From assembly GCA_900469475.1 (NCBI GenBank), contig UBXG01000009.1, positions 62,001 to 126,000 on the forward strand: a stretch of 64,000 nucleotides of DNA, in the 5' to 3' direction. The first letter of the stretch is position 1; every line of letters begins with the position of its first letter. Positions 44,676-54,126 of this stretch are shown piece after piece. The notes under the pieces were generated by a model that worked only from the letters and a program-made list of their open reading frames with translations, did no database searches and was not told the origin of the DNA. The position numbers were made by a program, and so were the translations under genes. The DNA is from Hyphomicrobiales bacterium. GTDB taxonomy: Bacteria > Pseudomonadota > Alphaproteobacteria > Rhizobiales > Rhizobiaceae.

Positions 44676-45688
44676 GCAACGGTTCGCAAGCGGCAACCGC
44701 GGAAAAGCGCGCCATTCCGGATCGCCTCGGCACGCCCTTCAAGCGCATCTTGGCGAGCTGGGAAACGCTGCTTTTTGGCGTCGCTGTCGCGATCTTCATC
44801 TTCAATTCACTGGCCTCGCCCTATTTCCTCGATCCCTTCAACCTCTCGGACGCGACCTTCAATTTCACCGAAAAGGCGATGATCGCCTTTGCCATGGCGC
44901 TGCTCGTCATCGCTGGCGAAATCGACCTTTCGGTCGCAGCCATCATCGCGCTCGCCTCGACGGCCATGGGGGCCGCCGCGCAACTGGGCGTCGATACGCC
45001 CGGCCTCGTTGTCATCGGTATCGGCGTCGGCCTGGTCTGCGGGATCTTCAACGGCTTTTTGGTTTCTGTGCTGAAGCTGCCGTCGATCGTCGTTACCATT
45101 GGCACGATGAGCCTGTTTCGCGGCATTTCCTATATCGTTCTCGGCGACCAGGCCTTTGGCAACTATCCGGATAGTTTCGCCTATTTTGGCCAGGGCTATG
45201 TCGTCTGGGTCTTCTCCTTCGAATTCGTGCTCTTCATCGTGCTCGCGATCGCCTTCGCAATCCTGCTGCATGCGACGAATTTCGGCCGGCAGGTCTATAC
45301 GATCGGCAACAATGATTTTGCCGCGCGCTTCTCCGGCATTCCGGTCGAGCGGGTCAAGTTCATCCTATTTCTGCTCACCGGCATCATGAGCGGCATCGCC
45401 GCCGTCTGCCTCACCTCGCGCCTTGGCTCCACGCGTCCGTCGATCGCGCTCGGCTGGGAGTTGGAAGTGGTCACCATGGTCGTGCTCGGCGGCGTGTCGA
45501 TCCTCGGAGGCTCCGGCACGATCGGCGGTGTCGTCATCGCCGCTTTCGTCATGGGCTTGGTCACCTTCGGCCTCGGCCTGCTCAACGTACCGGGCATCGT
45601 CATGTCGATTTTCATCGGCCTCCTCCTCATCATCACCATCGCGCTGCCCATCGTCGCCCGCCGCATCAGGACCATGAGTTCCAAATGA
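44672..45688 (+). CDS. rhaQ: Rhamnose ABC transporter permease
   Basis: 338 aa, second CUT2 permease, paralogous to Rha[34 protein letters not shown], and the [18 protein letters not shown] cytoplasmic loop. It overlaps rhaP at its start and rhaU at its end (ATGA junctions), so the three genes are translationally linked. Confidence 0.93.
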   Translation: MSNGSQAATAEKRAIPDRLGTPFKRILASWETLLFGVAVAIFIFNSLASPYFLDPFNLSDATFNFTEKAMIAFAMALLVIAGEIDLSVAAIIALASTAMGAAAQLGVDTPGLVVIGIGVGLVCGIFNGFLVSVLKLPSIVVTIGTMSLFRGISYIVLGDQAFGNYPDSFAYFGQGYVVWVFSFEFVLFIVLAIAFAILLHATNFGRQVYTIGNNDFAARFSGIPVERVKFILFLLTGIMSGIAAVCLTSRLGSTRPSIALGWELEVVTMVVLGGVSILGGSGTIGGVVIAAFVMGLVTFGLGLLNVPGIVMSIFIGLLLIITIALPIVARRIRTMSSK

Positions 45689-46011
45689 CCGCTGCTCTCG
45701 AACGCCACGCCTTCAAGATGACGCTCAATCCAGGCATGGAAGCGGAATACCGGAAGCGGCATGATGAAATCTGGCCCGAGCTGGTGGATCTGCTGCGTCA
45801 GGCCGGCGTCAGCGATTATTCTATCCATCTGGATCGCGACACGAACACGCTTTTCGGCGTGTTGACGCGGCCGAAGGATCACACCATGGCGCGTCTGCCC
45901 GAACATCCAATCATGAAGAAATGGTGGGCGCACATGGCCGATATCATGGCGACCAATCCCGATAATTCGCCCATTCAGAGCGATCTCATCACGGTCTTCC
46001 ATCTGCCATGA
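45685..46011 (+). CDS. rhaU: L-rhamnose mutarotase
   Basis: 108 aa dimeric ferredoxin-like fold. The family pattern [29 protein letters not shown] and the closing [14 protein letters not shown] are present. It interconverts alpha- and beta-L-rhamnose for uptake and isomerisation. Rhizobial rhamnose loci require this gene for growth on rhamnose. Translationally coupled at both ends. Confidence 0.94.
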   Translation: MTAALERHAFKMTLNPGMEAEYRKRHDEIWPELVDLLRQAGVSDYSIHLDRDTNTLFGVLTRPKDHTMARLPEHPIMKKWWAHMADIMATNPDNSPIQSDLITVFHLP

Positions 46012-47393
46012 ACACCGAGACAGCCTACCGCCACATCGCCGTCATCGACATCGGCAAGACCAACGCCAAGGTCGTTGTGCTGGATGCCGGGACAGGTGCC
46101 GAGATCGCCGCCGTCAGGACCGCAAACAGCGTTCTGAAGTCGGGTCCTTACCCGCATTACGATACTGACGGGTTATGGGACTTCATCATCTCGGCACTGA
46201 AGGGCTTTGTCCGCGCGCCAGGCTTCGACGCCATATCGATCACCACCCATGGCGCATCCGCTGTAATGCTTTCAGCCGCTGGCAGCCTCGCTATGCCGGT
46301 TCTCGACTATGAGCATGGCTATCCGCAAGCCATTCAGAACGCCTACAGCCAGTTGCGCCCCAAGTTTGCTGAGACGTTTTCACCCGGTTTGTCGGTTGGC
46401 CTCAATGTTGGCGCCCAAATCCACTATGTGAAAAGCACCTTTCCGGCTGATTTCGCCCATGTCGCGACGATCCTGACCTATCCGCAATATTGGGCGTTTC
46501 GCCTGACCGGCGTTGCCTCCAACGAAGTGACGTCGCTCGGCTGCCACACCGATCTCTGGAACCCGACGACGCAAAGCTATTCGTCTCTCGTCGACGCGCT
46601 TGGCATTCGCGGGCTGATGGCGCCGATCCGTTCGGCTTTCGACGCGCTTGGACCGGTCTTGCCGGCACTCGCTGCGGATATGGGCCTCACGAAACCGGTG
46701 CCGGTCTATTGCGGCATTCACGATTCCAACGCTTCGCTTCTGCCCCATCTGGTTGAGAACGAAGCCCCCTTTGCCGTTGTCTCGACGGGAACCTGGGTGA
46801 TCAGTTTCGGCGTTGGCGGCGATCTCGACCATCTCGATCCCGCCCGCGATACTCTTGCGAATGTCGATGCCTTTGGCCGCACCGTGCCATCAGCCCGCTT
46901 CATGGGTGGCCGCGAGTTCGAGATTCTGGCTGCCGAAATCGGCACGGCATCATCCGATGCAGTCGAAGCCGCTATCGAGGCGGTAATCGAGAAGGGCCTC
47001 ATGCTGCTGCCCAACGTCGTTGAAGGATCGGGTCCCTTTCCCGGCCGCAGGCGGCGCTGGATCGCGGATCATGCCGCGAGCAATGCCGAACGCCTTGCCG
47101 CCGTCAGCCTCTATCTCGCGCTGATGACGGAAGCCTGTCTCGGTCTGATCGGCGCTAAAGGACCGATCTTCGTCGAGGGTCCTTTTGCTATCAACCATGC
47201 CTATCTCAAAGCCCTGTCCGCTTTGACGAATAGCGACGTTATCGCGCTAGCGGGCTCGACAGGCACCAGCCAGGGGGCAGCGTTACTGACGGGCATCCGC
47301 CCTACGACAACAACGGAAAACTCCCCGGTTCGCGCCGAACTGGCCGGGTTGACCCGCTATCAACAAGCCTGGCGCGACGCTTTGATCGTTTAA
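46008..47393 (+). CDS. rhaK: L-rhamnulokinase-type FGGY sugar kinase
   Basis: 461 aa. Actin-like ATPase fold: phosphate-1 motif [15 protein letters not shown], phosphate-2 segment [15 protein letters not shown], and the adenosine-site [11 protein letters not shown] near the C-terminus. It phosphorylates L-rhamnulose to rhamnulose-1-phosphate, and in rhizobia the kinase is also reported to be needed for transport activity. Its start overlaps rhaU by 4 nt. Its last codons overlap the end of the convergent APH-like gene by 4 nt. Confidence 0.93.
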   Translation: MNTETAYRHIAVIDIGKTNAKVVVLDAGTGAEIAAVRTANSVLKSGPYPHYDTDGLWDFIISALKGFVRAPGFDAISITTHGASAVMLSAAGSLAMPVLDYEHGYPQAIQNAYSQLRPKFAETFSPGLSVGLNVGAQIHYVKSTFPADFAHVATILTYPQYWAFRLTGVASNEVTSLGCHTDLWNPTTQSYSSLVDALGIRGLMAPIRSAFDALGPVLPALAADMGLTKPVPVYCGIHDSNASLLPHLVENEAPFAVVSTGTWVISFGVGGDLDHLDPARDTLANVDAFGRTVPSARFMGGREFEILAAEIGTASSDAVEAAIEAVIEKGLMLLPNVVEGSGPFPGRRRRWIADHAASNAERLAAVSLYLALMTEACLGLIGAKGPIFVEGPFAINHAYLKALSALTNSDVIALAGSTGTSQGAALLTGIRPTTTTENSPVRAELAGLTRYQQAWRDALIV

Positions 47394-48214
47394 GCCCCGG
47401 TCCCGGATAGTTCGGCAGCCGCGATTTCGGCTACGCGCAGTGCTGGTTCGACGTGTTCATCCTCGGCATCTTCGATCAACCAGCTTGCTGAAAGACCGGC
47501 CCAGGCAATGACCCACCGCAACAGGCGTCCGCGCTCGATTCCCGCCACCTCGGCAACGACCGTCACTTGCCGGGCAAGACGGCCGGGAGATGTGGCGACG
47601 GCATTATCCGGATTGCAGAAGAGATTGGCGTAATCGAAGCCGCGTTCGCCCACGAGCCCCTTCGGGTCGATCGCGAGCCAGCCGCGCTCGGCAAAGTCCA
47701 GAATATTGCCGTGATGAATGTCTCCATGCAGGGCTACGACATCGCGAGGCTCCGACAACAGCGCGCGGGCGACAACCGCGGACTGGACGAAAATACCGCC
47801 TTCACAATGAGCCATCGCTTCGAGCGAACGAAACCGGTGGACAAGCGGAATCAATTGCGGCAAGGCGCCCCCGCGAGAGGCATGAAGCCCAGCGACGGCT
47901 TTGCAGATGATCCGGGTTGCCTCGTCGTCCTCGCCATTCCTTGCCATCTCGGCAAGTGAGCGGCTGCCTGTCGCCCGTTCGAGCAGGATGGCATCGTCCT
48001 TATGTTCGAGAACGCGCGCAGCACCAATGCCATTCCACCAGACCATCAGTTCGGCACCCGATTTCTCCTCCGGCGCGTCCGCGATCTTCAGCATCGCTGG
48101 CTCGCCGTCACGACGCACGGGAAAAAGCCGGCTGGAATGCGTCACGATCGGAGCGCCGTCGGGGATCAGCCGCCAGATGTCAAAATAGACCTTCGAATCG
48201 TCATTCTCGTTCAC
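47390..48214 (-). CDS. Aminoglycoside/streptomycin-6-phosphotransferase-like kinase
   Basis: 274 aa. APH-fold landmarks: catalytic loop VVALHGDIHHGNIL and the Mg-binding AIDPKGLVGERGFDYANLFCNPDN, closest to the APH(6)/hydroxyurea-kinase subgroup. It phosphorylates an aminoglycoside or a cellular metabolite; resistance cannot be claimed from sequence. GTG 48214 is chosen because AAGGAG lies upstream and the fold starts shortly after; a longer reading to 48355 has low-complexity Arg-rich sequence. Convergent with rhaK, overlapping by 4 nt. Confidence 0.8.
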   Translation of the reverse strand: MNENDDSKVYFDIWRLIPDGAPIVTHSSRLFPVRRDGEPAMLKIADAPEEKSGAELMVWWNGIGAARVLEHKDDAILLERATGSRSLAEMARNGEDDEATRIICKAVAGLHASRGGALPQLIPLVHRFRSLEAMAHCEGGIFVQSAVVARALLSEPRDVVALHGDIHHGNILDFAERGWLAIDPKGLVGERGFDYANLFCNPDNAVATSPGRLARQVTVVAEVAGIERGRLLRWVIAWAGLSASWLIEDAEDEHVEPALRVAEIAAAELSGTGA

Positions 48215-48613
48215 GCTATACCGATCTCCTTGGCGCGGGCCGCGCCATGATAGGCGCCGCGGCTTATGTGGATCCGCGGCATGAAGATTTCCACCTTCAG
48301 ATCCGCCTCGCCTTGCCGCCCTATTACCTAGGCCCTTGCGGCAGGCAGGCAACAACTATCCGTCGTCAAAATTTTCGGGAAAACGCTAAAATTGTCTTCG
48401 CGACGGTTATTTTCTTGCGGAATCGTCCCAATATTCCTACAGAAAATACCCTTATGAGCGCTTTCGAGATCAAAAAATGTCCGAAAGGGCCCATCGGCCT
48501 CGATATCAGCTCTGTCTTTTCCAAAAGAACGCCTTACGGCAGTTTGCGCGTCGAGACAGGCGATTGCGGGCGGGTTCAAAGGGCGCTGCCGCGCCTATCC
48601 AAGGAGAGCTAAC
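48215..48613. other. Long leader region upstream of the orphan amino-acid-binding protein
   Basis: 399 bases. The middle (48360-48450) is AT-rich and promoter-like. One plus-strand frame stays open from 47917 to 48612, but its sequence is Arg-rich and featureless, so I treat it as non-coding leader. AAGGAGAGC at the end is the ribosome site of the next gene. Confidence 0.4.
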
Positions 48614-49720
48614 ATGAGTCTGAAGACATTGACGGCCGCGACCTTCGTCGCTTCGCTGGCCTTCGCACCTCTCGCACATGCGGACATCACCATCGGCCTC
48701 ATTGCGCCGCTGACCGGCCCGGTCGCAGCTTACGGTGACCAGGTCAAGAACGGCGCGCAGACCGCTATCGAAGAAATCAACAAGAGCGGCGGCGTTCTCG
48801 GCCAGAAGCTCGTTCTAAAGCTCGGCGATGATGCCGGCGATCCGAAGCAGGGCGTATCCGTCGCCAACAGCTTCGTCGGCGACAGCATCCGCTTCGTCGT
48901 CGGTCCGGTCACCTCCGGCGTCGCCATTCCGGTTTCCGACGCGCTTGCCGAAAACGGCATCCTGATGGTCACGCCGACAGCAACCGCCCCGGGCCTGACC
49001 AATCGCGGCCTGACCAACGTCCTGCGTACCTGCGGCCGTGACGACCAGCAGGCCGTCGTTGCCGGCGAGTATGTCGTGAAGAACTTCAAGGATAAGAAGA
49101 TCGCGATCCTCAACGACAAGGGCGCTTACGGCAAGGGCCTCGCGGATGCCTTCAAGGCAGCGATCAACAAGGGCGGCGTCACCGAGGTCGTCAACGACTC
49201 GCTGACCCCCGGCGAAAAGGACTACAGCTCCCTGACGGCGAAGTTGAAGCAGGCTGGCGTCGAAGTCATCTATTTCGGCGGTTATCATCCGGAAGCAGGC
49301 CTTCTGGCCCGCCAGCTGCACGACATCTCCGTCAAGGCGCAGATTATCGGCGGCGACGGCCTTTCGAACACCGAATATTGGGCAATCGCCAACGATTCCG
49401 CGGCCGGCACGCTCTTCACGAATGCATCTGACGCGCTGAAGAACCCGGATTCGCAGAGCGCCGTCGCCGCCCTCAAGGCCCGCAACATCCCAGCTGAAGC
49501 CTTCACGCTGAATGCCTATGCTGCCGTGCAGGTGCTGAAGGCCGGCATCGAGAAGGCCGGCAAGGCGGATGATGCCGAAGCCGTCGGCGCTGCGCTGAAG
49601 AAGGGCGAACCGATCGATACCGCCATTGGCAAGGTCACCTATGGCGAGACCGGCGACCTGACATCGCAGAGCTTCTCGCTCTACAAGTGGGAAGGCGGCA
49701 AGATCGTTTCGGCCGAGTAA
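48614..49720 (+). CDS. Branched-chain amino-acid-type ABC binding protein (LivJ/BraC-like), orphan
   Basis: 368 aa with a signal peptide (residues 1-23, LAHA-D). The mature protein is a type I periplasmic Leu/Ile/Val-binding fold: [53 protein letters not shown], and the late [12 protein letters not shown]. No permease or ATPase gene is nearby, so it probably feeds a Bra/Liv transporter encoded elsewhere. AAGGAGAGC precedes ATG 48614. A clear intrinsic terminator follows. Confidence 0.9.
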   Translation: MSLKTLTAATFVASLAFAPLAHADITIGLIAPLTGPVAAYGDQVKNGAQTAIEEINKSGGVLGQKLVLKLGDDAGDPKQGVSVANSFVGDSIRFVVGPVTSGVAIPVSDALAENGILMVTPTATAPGLTNRGLTNVLRTCGRDDQQAVVAGEYVVKNFKDKKIAILNDKGAYGKGLADAFKAAINKGGVTEVVNDSLTPGEKDYSSLTAKLKQAGVEVIYFGGYHPEAGLLARQLHDISVKAQIIGGDGLSNTEYWAIANDSAAGTLFTNASDALKNPDSQSAVAALKARNIPAEAFTLNAYAAVQVLKAGIEKAGKADDAEAVGAALKKGEPIDTAIGKVTYGETGDLTSQSFSLYKWEGGKIVSAE

Positions 49721-49746
49721 GCCGTCACGTCATCGGTTTGGAATGG

Positions 49747-49775
49747 AACCGGGCCGCCTGCTGGCCCGGTTTTTT
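49747..49775 (+). terminator. Intrinsic terminator of the BraC-like gene
   Basis: A 9-bp stem (AACCGGGCC / GGCCCGGTT) with a 7-nt loop and TTTTT on the plus strand, ~27 nt after the stop. Confidence 0.85.
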
Positions 49776-49800
49776 GTTGTCGATCCTGGGGTGCTGCCAC

Positions 49801-50625
49801 TCAGCAGGCGGTGCGAAAACGCTCGATGCAGGTGGAGAGAACCGCCGCGCCCGGCCGCTTCCACCAATTATTCTGCGAGAAAATCTCGACTTCCTGCAGG
49901 CCGAAGAAGCCGGCCTTCTCGATCTCCGCGCGAATACGCTTCAAGTCGATGACGCCATCGCCCATCATGCCGCGATCGAGCAGCAGATCCGTGGTCGGCA
50001 CCAGCCAATCGCAGATATGATGCGCCAGAATACGTCCGCCGGCGCCGGCGCGCGCGATCTGCTCATAAAGCTTCGGATCCCACCAGACATGGTAGACATC
50101 GATCGCGACACCGATGCCGTCGCCCAGAAGATCGCAGATGTCCAGCGCCTGCTCCAGCGTGTTCACGCAGGCACGGTCGGCCGCATACATTGGATGCAGC
50201 GGCTCGATCGCGAGCGGAATGCCGGAGCTGCGCGCATGCGGCAGGATCGCGGCGATACCATCGGCCACCATCTCGCGGGCGTGAACGATATCCTTCGATC
50301 CCTCTGGTACGCCTCCGACGACGAGAACCAGGCAATCGGCATTCAGTGCCGCCGCTTCGTCGATCGCCCGCTTGTTGTCGTCGATTGCAGCCGCTCTGCC
50401 CTCGGCGCTTGCGGCAGGAAACATGCCGCCGCGGCAAAGCCCGGTGACTTTCAGCCTGTTATCGGCAACGATGCGGGCGGCTTCGGAAAGCCCGATCTTA
50501 TGCACCTGATCGCGCCAAGGCGCGATCGCGACGATATCCTGCTTCAGGCAGGCCTCGACCGCCTGACGCATATCATATTGCTGGCGCACCGTCGCCAAAT
50601 TGACGGACAGACCCTCAATGGCCAT
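49801..50625 (-). CDS. Sugar-phosphate isomerase/epimerase (AP-endonuclease-2-type TIM barrel)
   Basis: 274 aa. Xylose-isomerase-like barrel with the expected metal ligands: Glu in AIEPLHP, Asp/His in AIDVYHVWWDPK, His in LAHHICDW and Glu in GLQEVEIFS. IolE- and tagatose-epimerase-like enzymes share this fold. It is last gene of the minus-strand operon with the DUF993 and Gfo/Idh genes, 29 nt after the DUF993 stop. The substrate is presumably an intermediate made by those two enzymes; its identity is unknown. Confidence 0.82.
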   Translation of the reverse strand: MAIEGLSVNLATVRQQYDMRQAVEACLKQDIVAIAPWRDQVHKIGLSEAARIVADNRLKVTGLCRGGMFPAASAEGRAAAIDDNKRAIDEAAALNADCLVLVVGGVPEGSKDIVHAREMVADGIAAILPHARSSGIPLAIEPLHPMYAADRACVNTLEQALDICDLLGDGIGVAIDVYHVWWDPKLYEQIARAGAGGRILAHHICDWLVPTTDLLLDRGMMGDGVIDLKRIRAEIEKAGFFGLQEVEIFSQNNWWKRPGAAVLSTCIERFRTAC

Positions 50626-50654
50626 GGCGATTTCCTCCTCCGGTCCCTTTTCCG

Positions 50655-51830
50655 CTATTCGATGCCGACGGTGGCAAGGATCGTCTTCATGCGATAGGTC
50701 GCCAAATCCGGGTCGCGCAGCACGCGCGCCGCATCCGCCAAACGGAAAAGCTCCGAAAGATGCTGGATCGATCGGGCGCTCTGCTGCCCGCCGAGCATCT
50801 GAAAATGGTCCTGGAAACCATTGAGGTAAGCAAGAAAGACGACGCCCGTCTTGTAGAAGCGCGTCGGCGCCTTGAAGATATGGCGCGATAGCGGGACAGT
50901 CGGCGCCAGGATCTCGTGGAAGGCGTCGAGGTCGTTCTGAGCGAGCTTTGCGAGCGCCGCACTTGCGGCCGGCGCGACGGCATCGAAGATACCAAGCAAG
51001 GCATGCGAATAGCCCTGGTCGTCGCCCGCGATCAGTTCGGCGTAGTTGAAATCGTCGCCGGTATACATCTTGACCGACGGATCCAGCCGCCGGCGCATGA
51101 CGATTTCCTTCTCTGCCGACAGTAGCGAAATCTTCACGCCATCCACCTTGGCCGCATTCTGGTTGATGATCGCGGTCGCGGTTTCCATGGCCCTCATGTC
51201 ATCGGCGGAGCCCCAATAGCCTGCCAGCGCCGGATCGAACATCGAGCCGAGCCAGTGAATGATGACAGGCTCTTTGACCTGACCAAGGATGCGGTCGTAG
51301 ACACGGATATAATCATCCGGGCTCTTGGCGGCGGCGGCAAGTGCCCGGCTCGCCATCAGGATGACACGGCCGCCCTGCCCTTCCACATAGGCGATCTGTT
51401 CCTCATAGGCGCGAATAACGTCATCGATCGTGACATCGGCGCCGGGCTGCAGATGATCGGTGCCGGCGCCATAGGCGATCACCGCATCCGACCGGCCACG
51501 GGCGGCCGACTGTGCGTGCGCAATCAGTTCTTTTGCGCCGCTCCAGTCGAGCCCCATGCCGCGCTGGGCGGTATCCATCGCCTCCGCCACGCCGAGGCCG
51601 AGGCCCCAGAGATATTCGCGAAAGGCAATCGTGCGCTCCCAGTCGATATTGCGGTCAAGCCAGGGATCGTTGTCCGCAAGCGCATCGACCACGACGTGCG
51701 CGGCAGCATAGGCCACGCGATTGAAGTGATGACCGCCCGCCGGCTTCACCGGCGCGATCAACGGCTCATTGACGGGCGTGAAGGCGGCAATCGCACCATC
51801 TGCCCTGGGCAAGTGAAGACTTCTCTCCAT
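50655..51830 (-). CDS. DUF993 family protein, dihydrodipicolinate-synthase-like barrel
   Basis: 391 aa. The C-terminal two-thirds resemble DHDPS/NAL lyases: a candidate Schiff-base Lys233 in VDGVKIS and a YTGDDF segment (256-261) where these lyases contact their keto-acid product. No member has, to my knowledge, an assigned reaction. A retro-aldol or dehydratase step is plausible. It is middle gene of the operon, 12 nt after the Gfo/Idh stop. Confidence 0.8.
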   Translation of the reverse strand: MERSLHLPRADGAIAAFTPVNEPLIAPVKPAGGHHFNRVAYAAAHVVVDALADNDPWLDRNIDWERTIAFREYLWGLGLGVAEAMDTAQRGMGLDWSGAKELIAHAQSAARGRSDAVIAYGAGTDHLQPGADVTIDDVIRAYEEQIAYVEGQGGRVILMASRALAAAAKSPDDYIRVYDRILGQVKEPVIIHWLGSMFDPALAGYWGSADDMRAMETATAIINQNAAKVDGVKISLLSAEKEIVMRRRLDPSVKMYTGDDFNYAELIAGDDQGYSHALLGIFDAVAPAASAALAKLAQNDLDAFHEILAPTVPLSRHIFKAPTRFYKTGVVFLAYLNGFQDHFQMLGGQQSARSIQHLSELFRLADAARVLRDPDLATYRMKTILATVGIE

Positions 51831-51842
51831 GAGGCCGGCCTC

Positions 51843-53000
51843 CTAGCGAGCAGAAAGAGAAGGCACGTCGACCCAGCGACGCTCCGCCCAGCTCTTCTGT
51901 GCCAGCTCCGCCAGCTGCACGCCCTTGGCGCCCTCGCGCAGCGTGAACTTCCACGGCGCGTCCTCGGCCACATGGCACAGGAACTGTTCCCACTGCGTCT
52001 TGAAGCCATTGTCAAAGGCCTGTGTGTCCGGCACTTCTTCCCATGTGTCGAAAAAGTTGATCGGCTGCGGTTGATCGGGGTTCCAGACCGGCTTCGGCGT
52101 GTTGACGCGATGCTGCGTCCAGCAACGCATCAGACCGCAGACGGCCGATCCATGGGTGCCGTCGACCTGGAAAGTGACGAGATCGTCGCGACGGACGCGC
52201 ACTGCCCAGGAGGAATTGATGTGGGCGATGACGCCACCTTCGAGCTCGAAGGTTGCATAGGCGGCATCGTCGGCATCGGCGACATAGGTGTTGCCGTTCT
52301 CGTCGACGCGGCTGGGAATATGCGTCGCGCCGAGGCAGCTGACGGATTTTACTTCGCCGAACAGGTTGTCGAGCACATAGCGCCAATGCGGCAGCATATC
52401 GAGGATCATGCCGCCGCCGTCCTTTTTGCGGTAGTTCCAGGACGGACGCTGCGCCTTTACACCCCAGTCACCTTCGAAAACCCAATAGCCGAACTCGCCG
52501 CGCACGGAGAGAATCTTGCCGAAGAAGCCGCTGTCGCGCAGCATGGCGATCTTGCGCAGCCCAGGCAGGAACAGCTTGTCCTGAACAACACCGTTCTTGA
52601 CGCCGCGGCGCTCGGCAGAGGCTGCAACCGAGAGCGCCTCCTCCAGCGTCTCGGAAATCGGCTTTTCGCAATAGACATGCTTGCCGGCGGCAATCGCCTT
52701 TTCGAGAAGCTCGACGCGCATCTGCGTCGAACCGGCATCGAAGAAGATCGTATTGCTGGGATCGGCAAGAGCGGCATCAAGATCCGTCGTCGTCTTCGAC
52801 AGGCCGTGCTTGCGGGCGATCGCCTCGATCTTTTCGGCATTGCGGCCAACAAGCAGCGGCTCAGGCATCAGTCGGTCGCCGTTCGACAGAAGAACCCCGC
52901 CCTGTTCACGGATCGCCAGAATGGAGCGCACGAGATGCTGATTATAGCCCATGCGGCCGGTAATGCCGTGCATGATGATGCCGATCGGCTTCGTTGCCAT
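51843..53000 (-). CDS. Gfo/Idh/MocA-family oxidoreductase
   Basis: 385 aa. The N-terminal Rossmann start is unusual (IIMHGITGRMGYNQHLVRSILAI), as in a dapB-like variant of the family. The family catalytic motif EKPISETLEEA (Glu-Lys-Pro) is present and the C-terminal GFO_IDH_MocA domain follows. It probably oxidises a sugar, polyol or inositol-like substrate with NAD(P). GGGAGGAAG precedes ATG 53000. It is first gene of the operon, with a perfect palindrome 21 nt upstream. Confidence 0.85.
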   Translation of the reverse strand: MATKPIGIIMHGITGRMGYNQHLVRSILAIREQGGVLLSNGDRLMPEPLLVGRNAEKIEAIARKHGLSKTTTDLDAALADPSNTIFFDAGSTQMRVELLEKAIAAGKHVYCEKPISETLEEALSVAASAERRGVKNGVVQDKLFLPGLRKIAMLRDSGFFGKILSVRGEFGYWVFEGDWGVKAQRPSWNYRKKDGGGMILDMLPHWRYVLDNLFGEVKSVSCLGATHIPSRVDENGNTYVADADDAAYATFELEGGVIAHINSSWAVRVRRDDLVTFQVDGTHGSAVCGLMRCWTQHRVNTPKPVWNPDQPQPINFFDTWEEVPDTQAFDNGFKTQWEQFLCHVAEDAPWKFTLREGAKGVQLAELAQKSWAERRWVDVPSLSAR

Positions 53001-53020
53001 GAGTTTCTTCCTCCCGTAAA

Positions 53021-53041
53021 TAACTATATAGTTACATAACT
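53021..53041. promoter_or_regulatory. Palindromic operator candidate before the Gfo/Idh-DUF993-isomerase operon
   Basis: TAACTATATAGTTA (53021-53034) is a perfect 14-bp palindrome, followed two bases later by a third half-site TAACT (53037-53041). It lies directly upstream of the operon's ribosome site, where a repressor would block transcription. It shares the consensus TAACYATATRGTTA with the site at 53944. Confidence 0.7.
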
Positions 53042-53129
53042 GACACGGCGAGCCAATGCTGTCAACGGCCATCGTCAATGGCCGCAGCGGCAATCATCCA
53101 TCGTTGCGGAGCTTGTTACCTTAAGGATT

Positions 53130-53837
53130 TTAGGGACGCAGATAGGCGAAAATCACGTCGACGATATGCTCGCCCCAGGCATCAATTTCGCTCTTGTCCG
53201 AGAGGTTGCGGCGGAAGATCGTGGAAAGCGTCCAGCGGTTGGTCAGGAAAAATGAACCGAGGGCCGCAATGCTCATATAGATTTTCACCGGATCGCAATC
53301 GCTGCGGAATACGCCTGTCACCGCGCCGCGATCGAGCAGGCCGGAGATCTCGGAGACCAGCGGCGAGTGCAGCTCGAAAATGCGTGCCGAACGCTTCAGG
53401 AAGCGGGCCTTATGCATGTTTTCCGTGCTGAGAATCCCCAGAAACTCGGGATGATCCAGGAAATATTGCCAGGTGAAGACGACCAGCTCCCGCATGCCGT
53501 CGGCGGGCGAGCGATGCGAGAGATCGAGCCGCGCCTCTGCCGAGCGAATAGCGATATAGCTGCCTTCCAAAACGGCGACGTAGAGCGCATCCTTGCCGCC
53601 GAAATAGTGATAGAGCATTCGCTTGTTGATTTTCGCCCGTTCGGCGATGGCATCGACGCGGGCTCCGCCATAGCCCCGCTCGGCAAACTCCTTGGTTGCG
53701 GCCGCCAGAATAGCCTTGCTGGTGCGTTCCGCATCCCTGAGACGGGGCCGTTCCGAAGCTGTGCGCGAGGGGGTTTGCTCTGCATTCGCAAGGTCTGCAC
53801 TCTTTGCGCTGCGCTTCACGGTCTTGGCTTCCGACAT
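53130..53837 (-). CDS. TetR-family transcriptional regulator
   Basis: 235 aa. An N-terminal disordered, charged segment (~35 aa) leads to the TetR helix-turn-helix (AILAAATKEFAERGYGGARVDAIAERAKINKRMLYHYFGGKDALYVAVLEGSY). The C-terminal helical domain resembles RutR/YcdC-type proteins (HPEFLGILSTENMHKARFLKRS). GGGAG lies just before ATG 53837 (one codon earlier is possible). It sits directly upstream of the operon it probably controls; matching palindromes precede both its own gene and the operon. Confidence 0.87.
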   Translation of the reverse strand: MSEAKTVKRSAKSADLANAEQTPSRTASERPRLRDAERTSKAILAAATKEFAERGYGGARVDAIAERAKINKRMLYHYFGGKDALYVAVLEGSYIAIRSAEARLDLSHRSPADGMRELVVFTWQYFLDHPEFLGILSTENMHKARFLKRSARIFELHSPLVSEISGLLDRGAVTGVFRSDCDPVKIYMSIAALGSFFLTNRWTLSTIFRRNLSDKSEIDAWGEHIVDVIFAYLRP

Positions 53838-53943
53838 CATGGCTCCCGGCGGCATTTCGTAAGGCTTATGCGGCCCATCCTCACGCCGATAAGTAACCGA
53901 TCATCGCATAAGTTGACAGCCCCCGGTGAATCAGAGGCGATAG

Positions 53944-53957
53944 TAACCATATGGTTA
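53944..53957. promoter_or_regulatory. Palindromic operator candidate upstream of the TetR gene
   Basis: TAACCATATGGTTA is a perfect 14-bp palindrome ~107 nt upstream of the TetR start. It matches the one before the Gfo/Idh operon (53021-53034) at 12 of 14 positions, with the two differences symmetrical. This pattern is expected for one dimeric repressor with two sites. Confidence 0.7.
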
Positions 53958-54126
53958 TATCGATTTAAATGCGGTTGCGGCTGTGATTATGACCCTGAAA
54001 CAGGAAATTGCCACCAGTGTCGAGCCATCCGAACGAAGGCGCTGATTTGGGCAGTATATGGTGACGATCTTGCTTTCAGGCCCGATCAGGCCTTAGAGAG
54101 CAACAGGAAAGCAGCATCGGGCGAGC

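Noticed and set aside
47917..48612. Long plus-strand open frame leading into the BraC-like gene
   Set aside because: It starts antisense inside the APH-like gene, is Arg-rich and featureless, and lacks a ribosome site; treated as leader.
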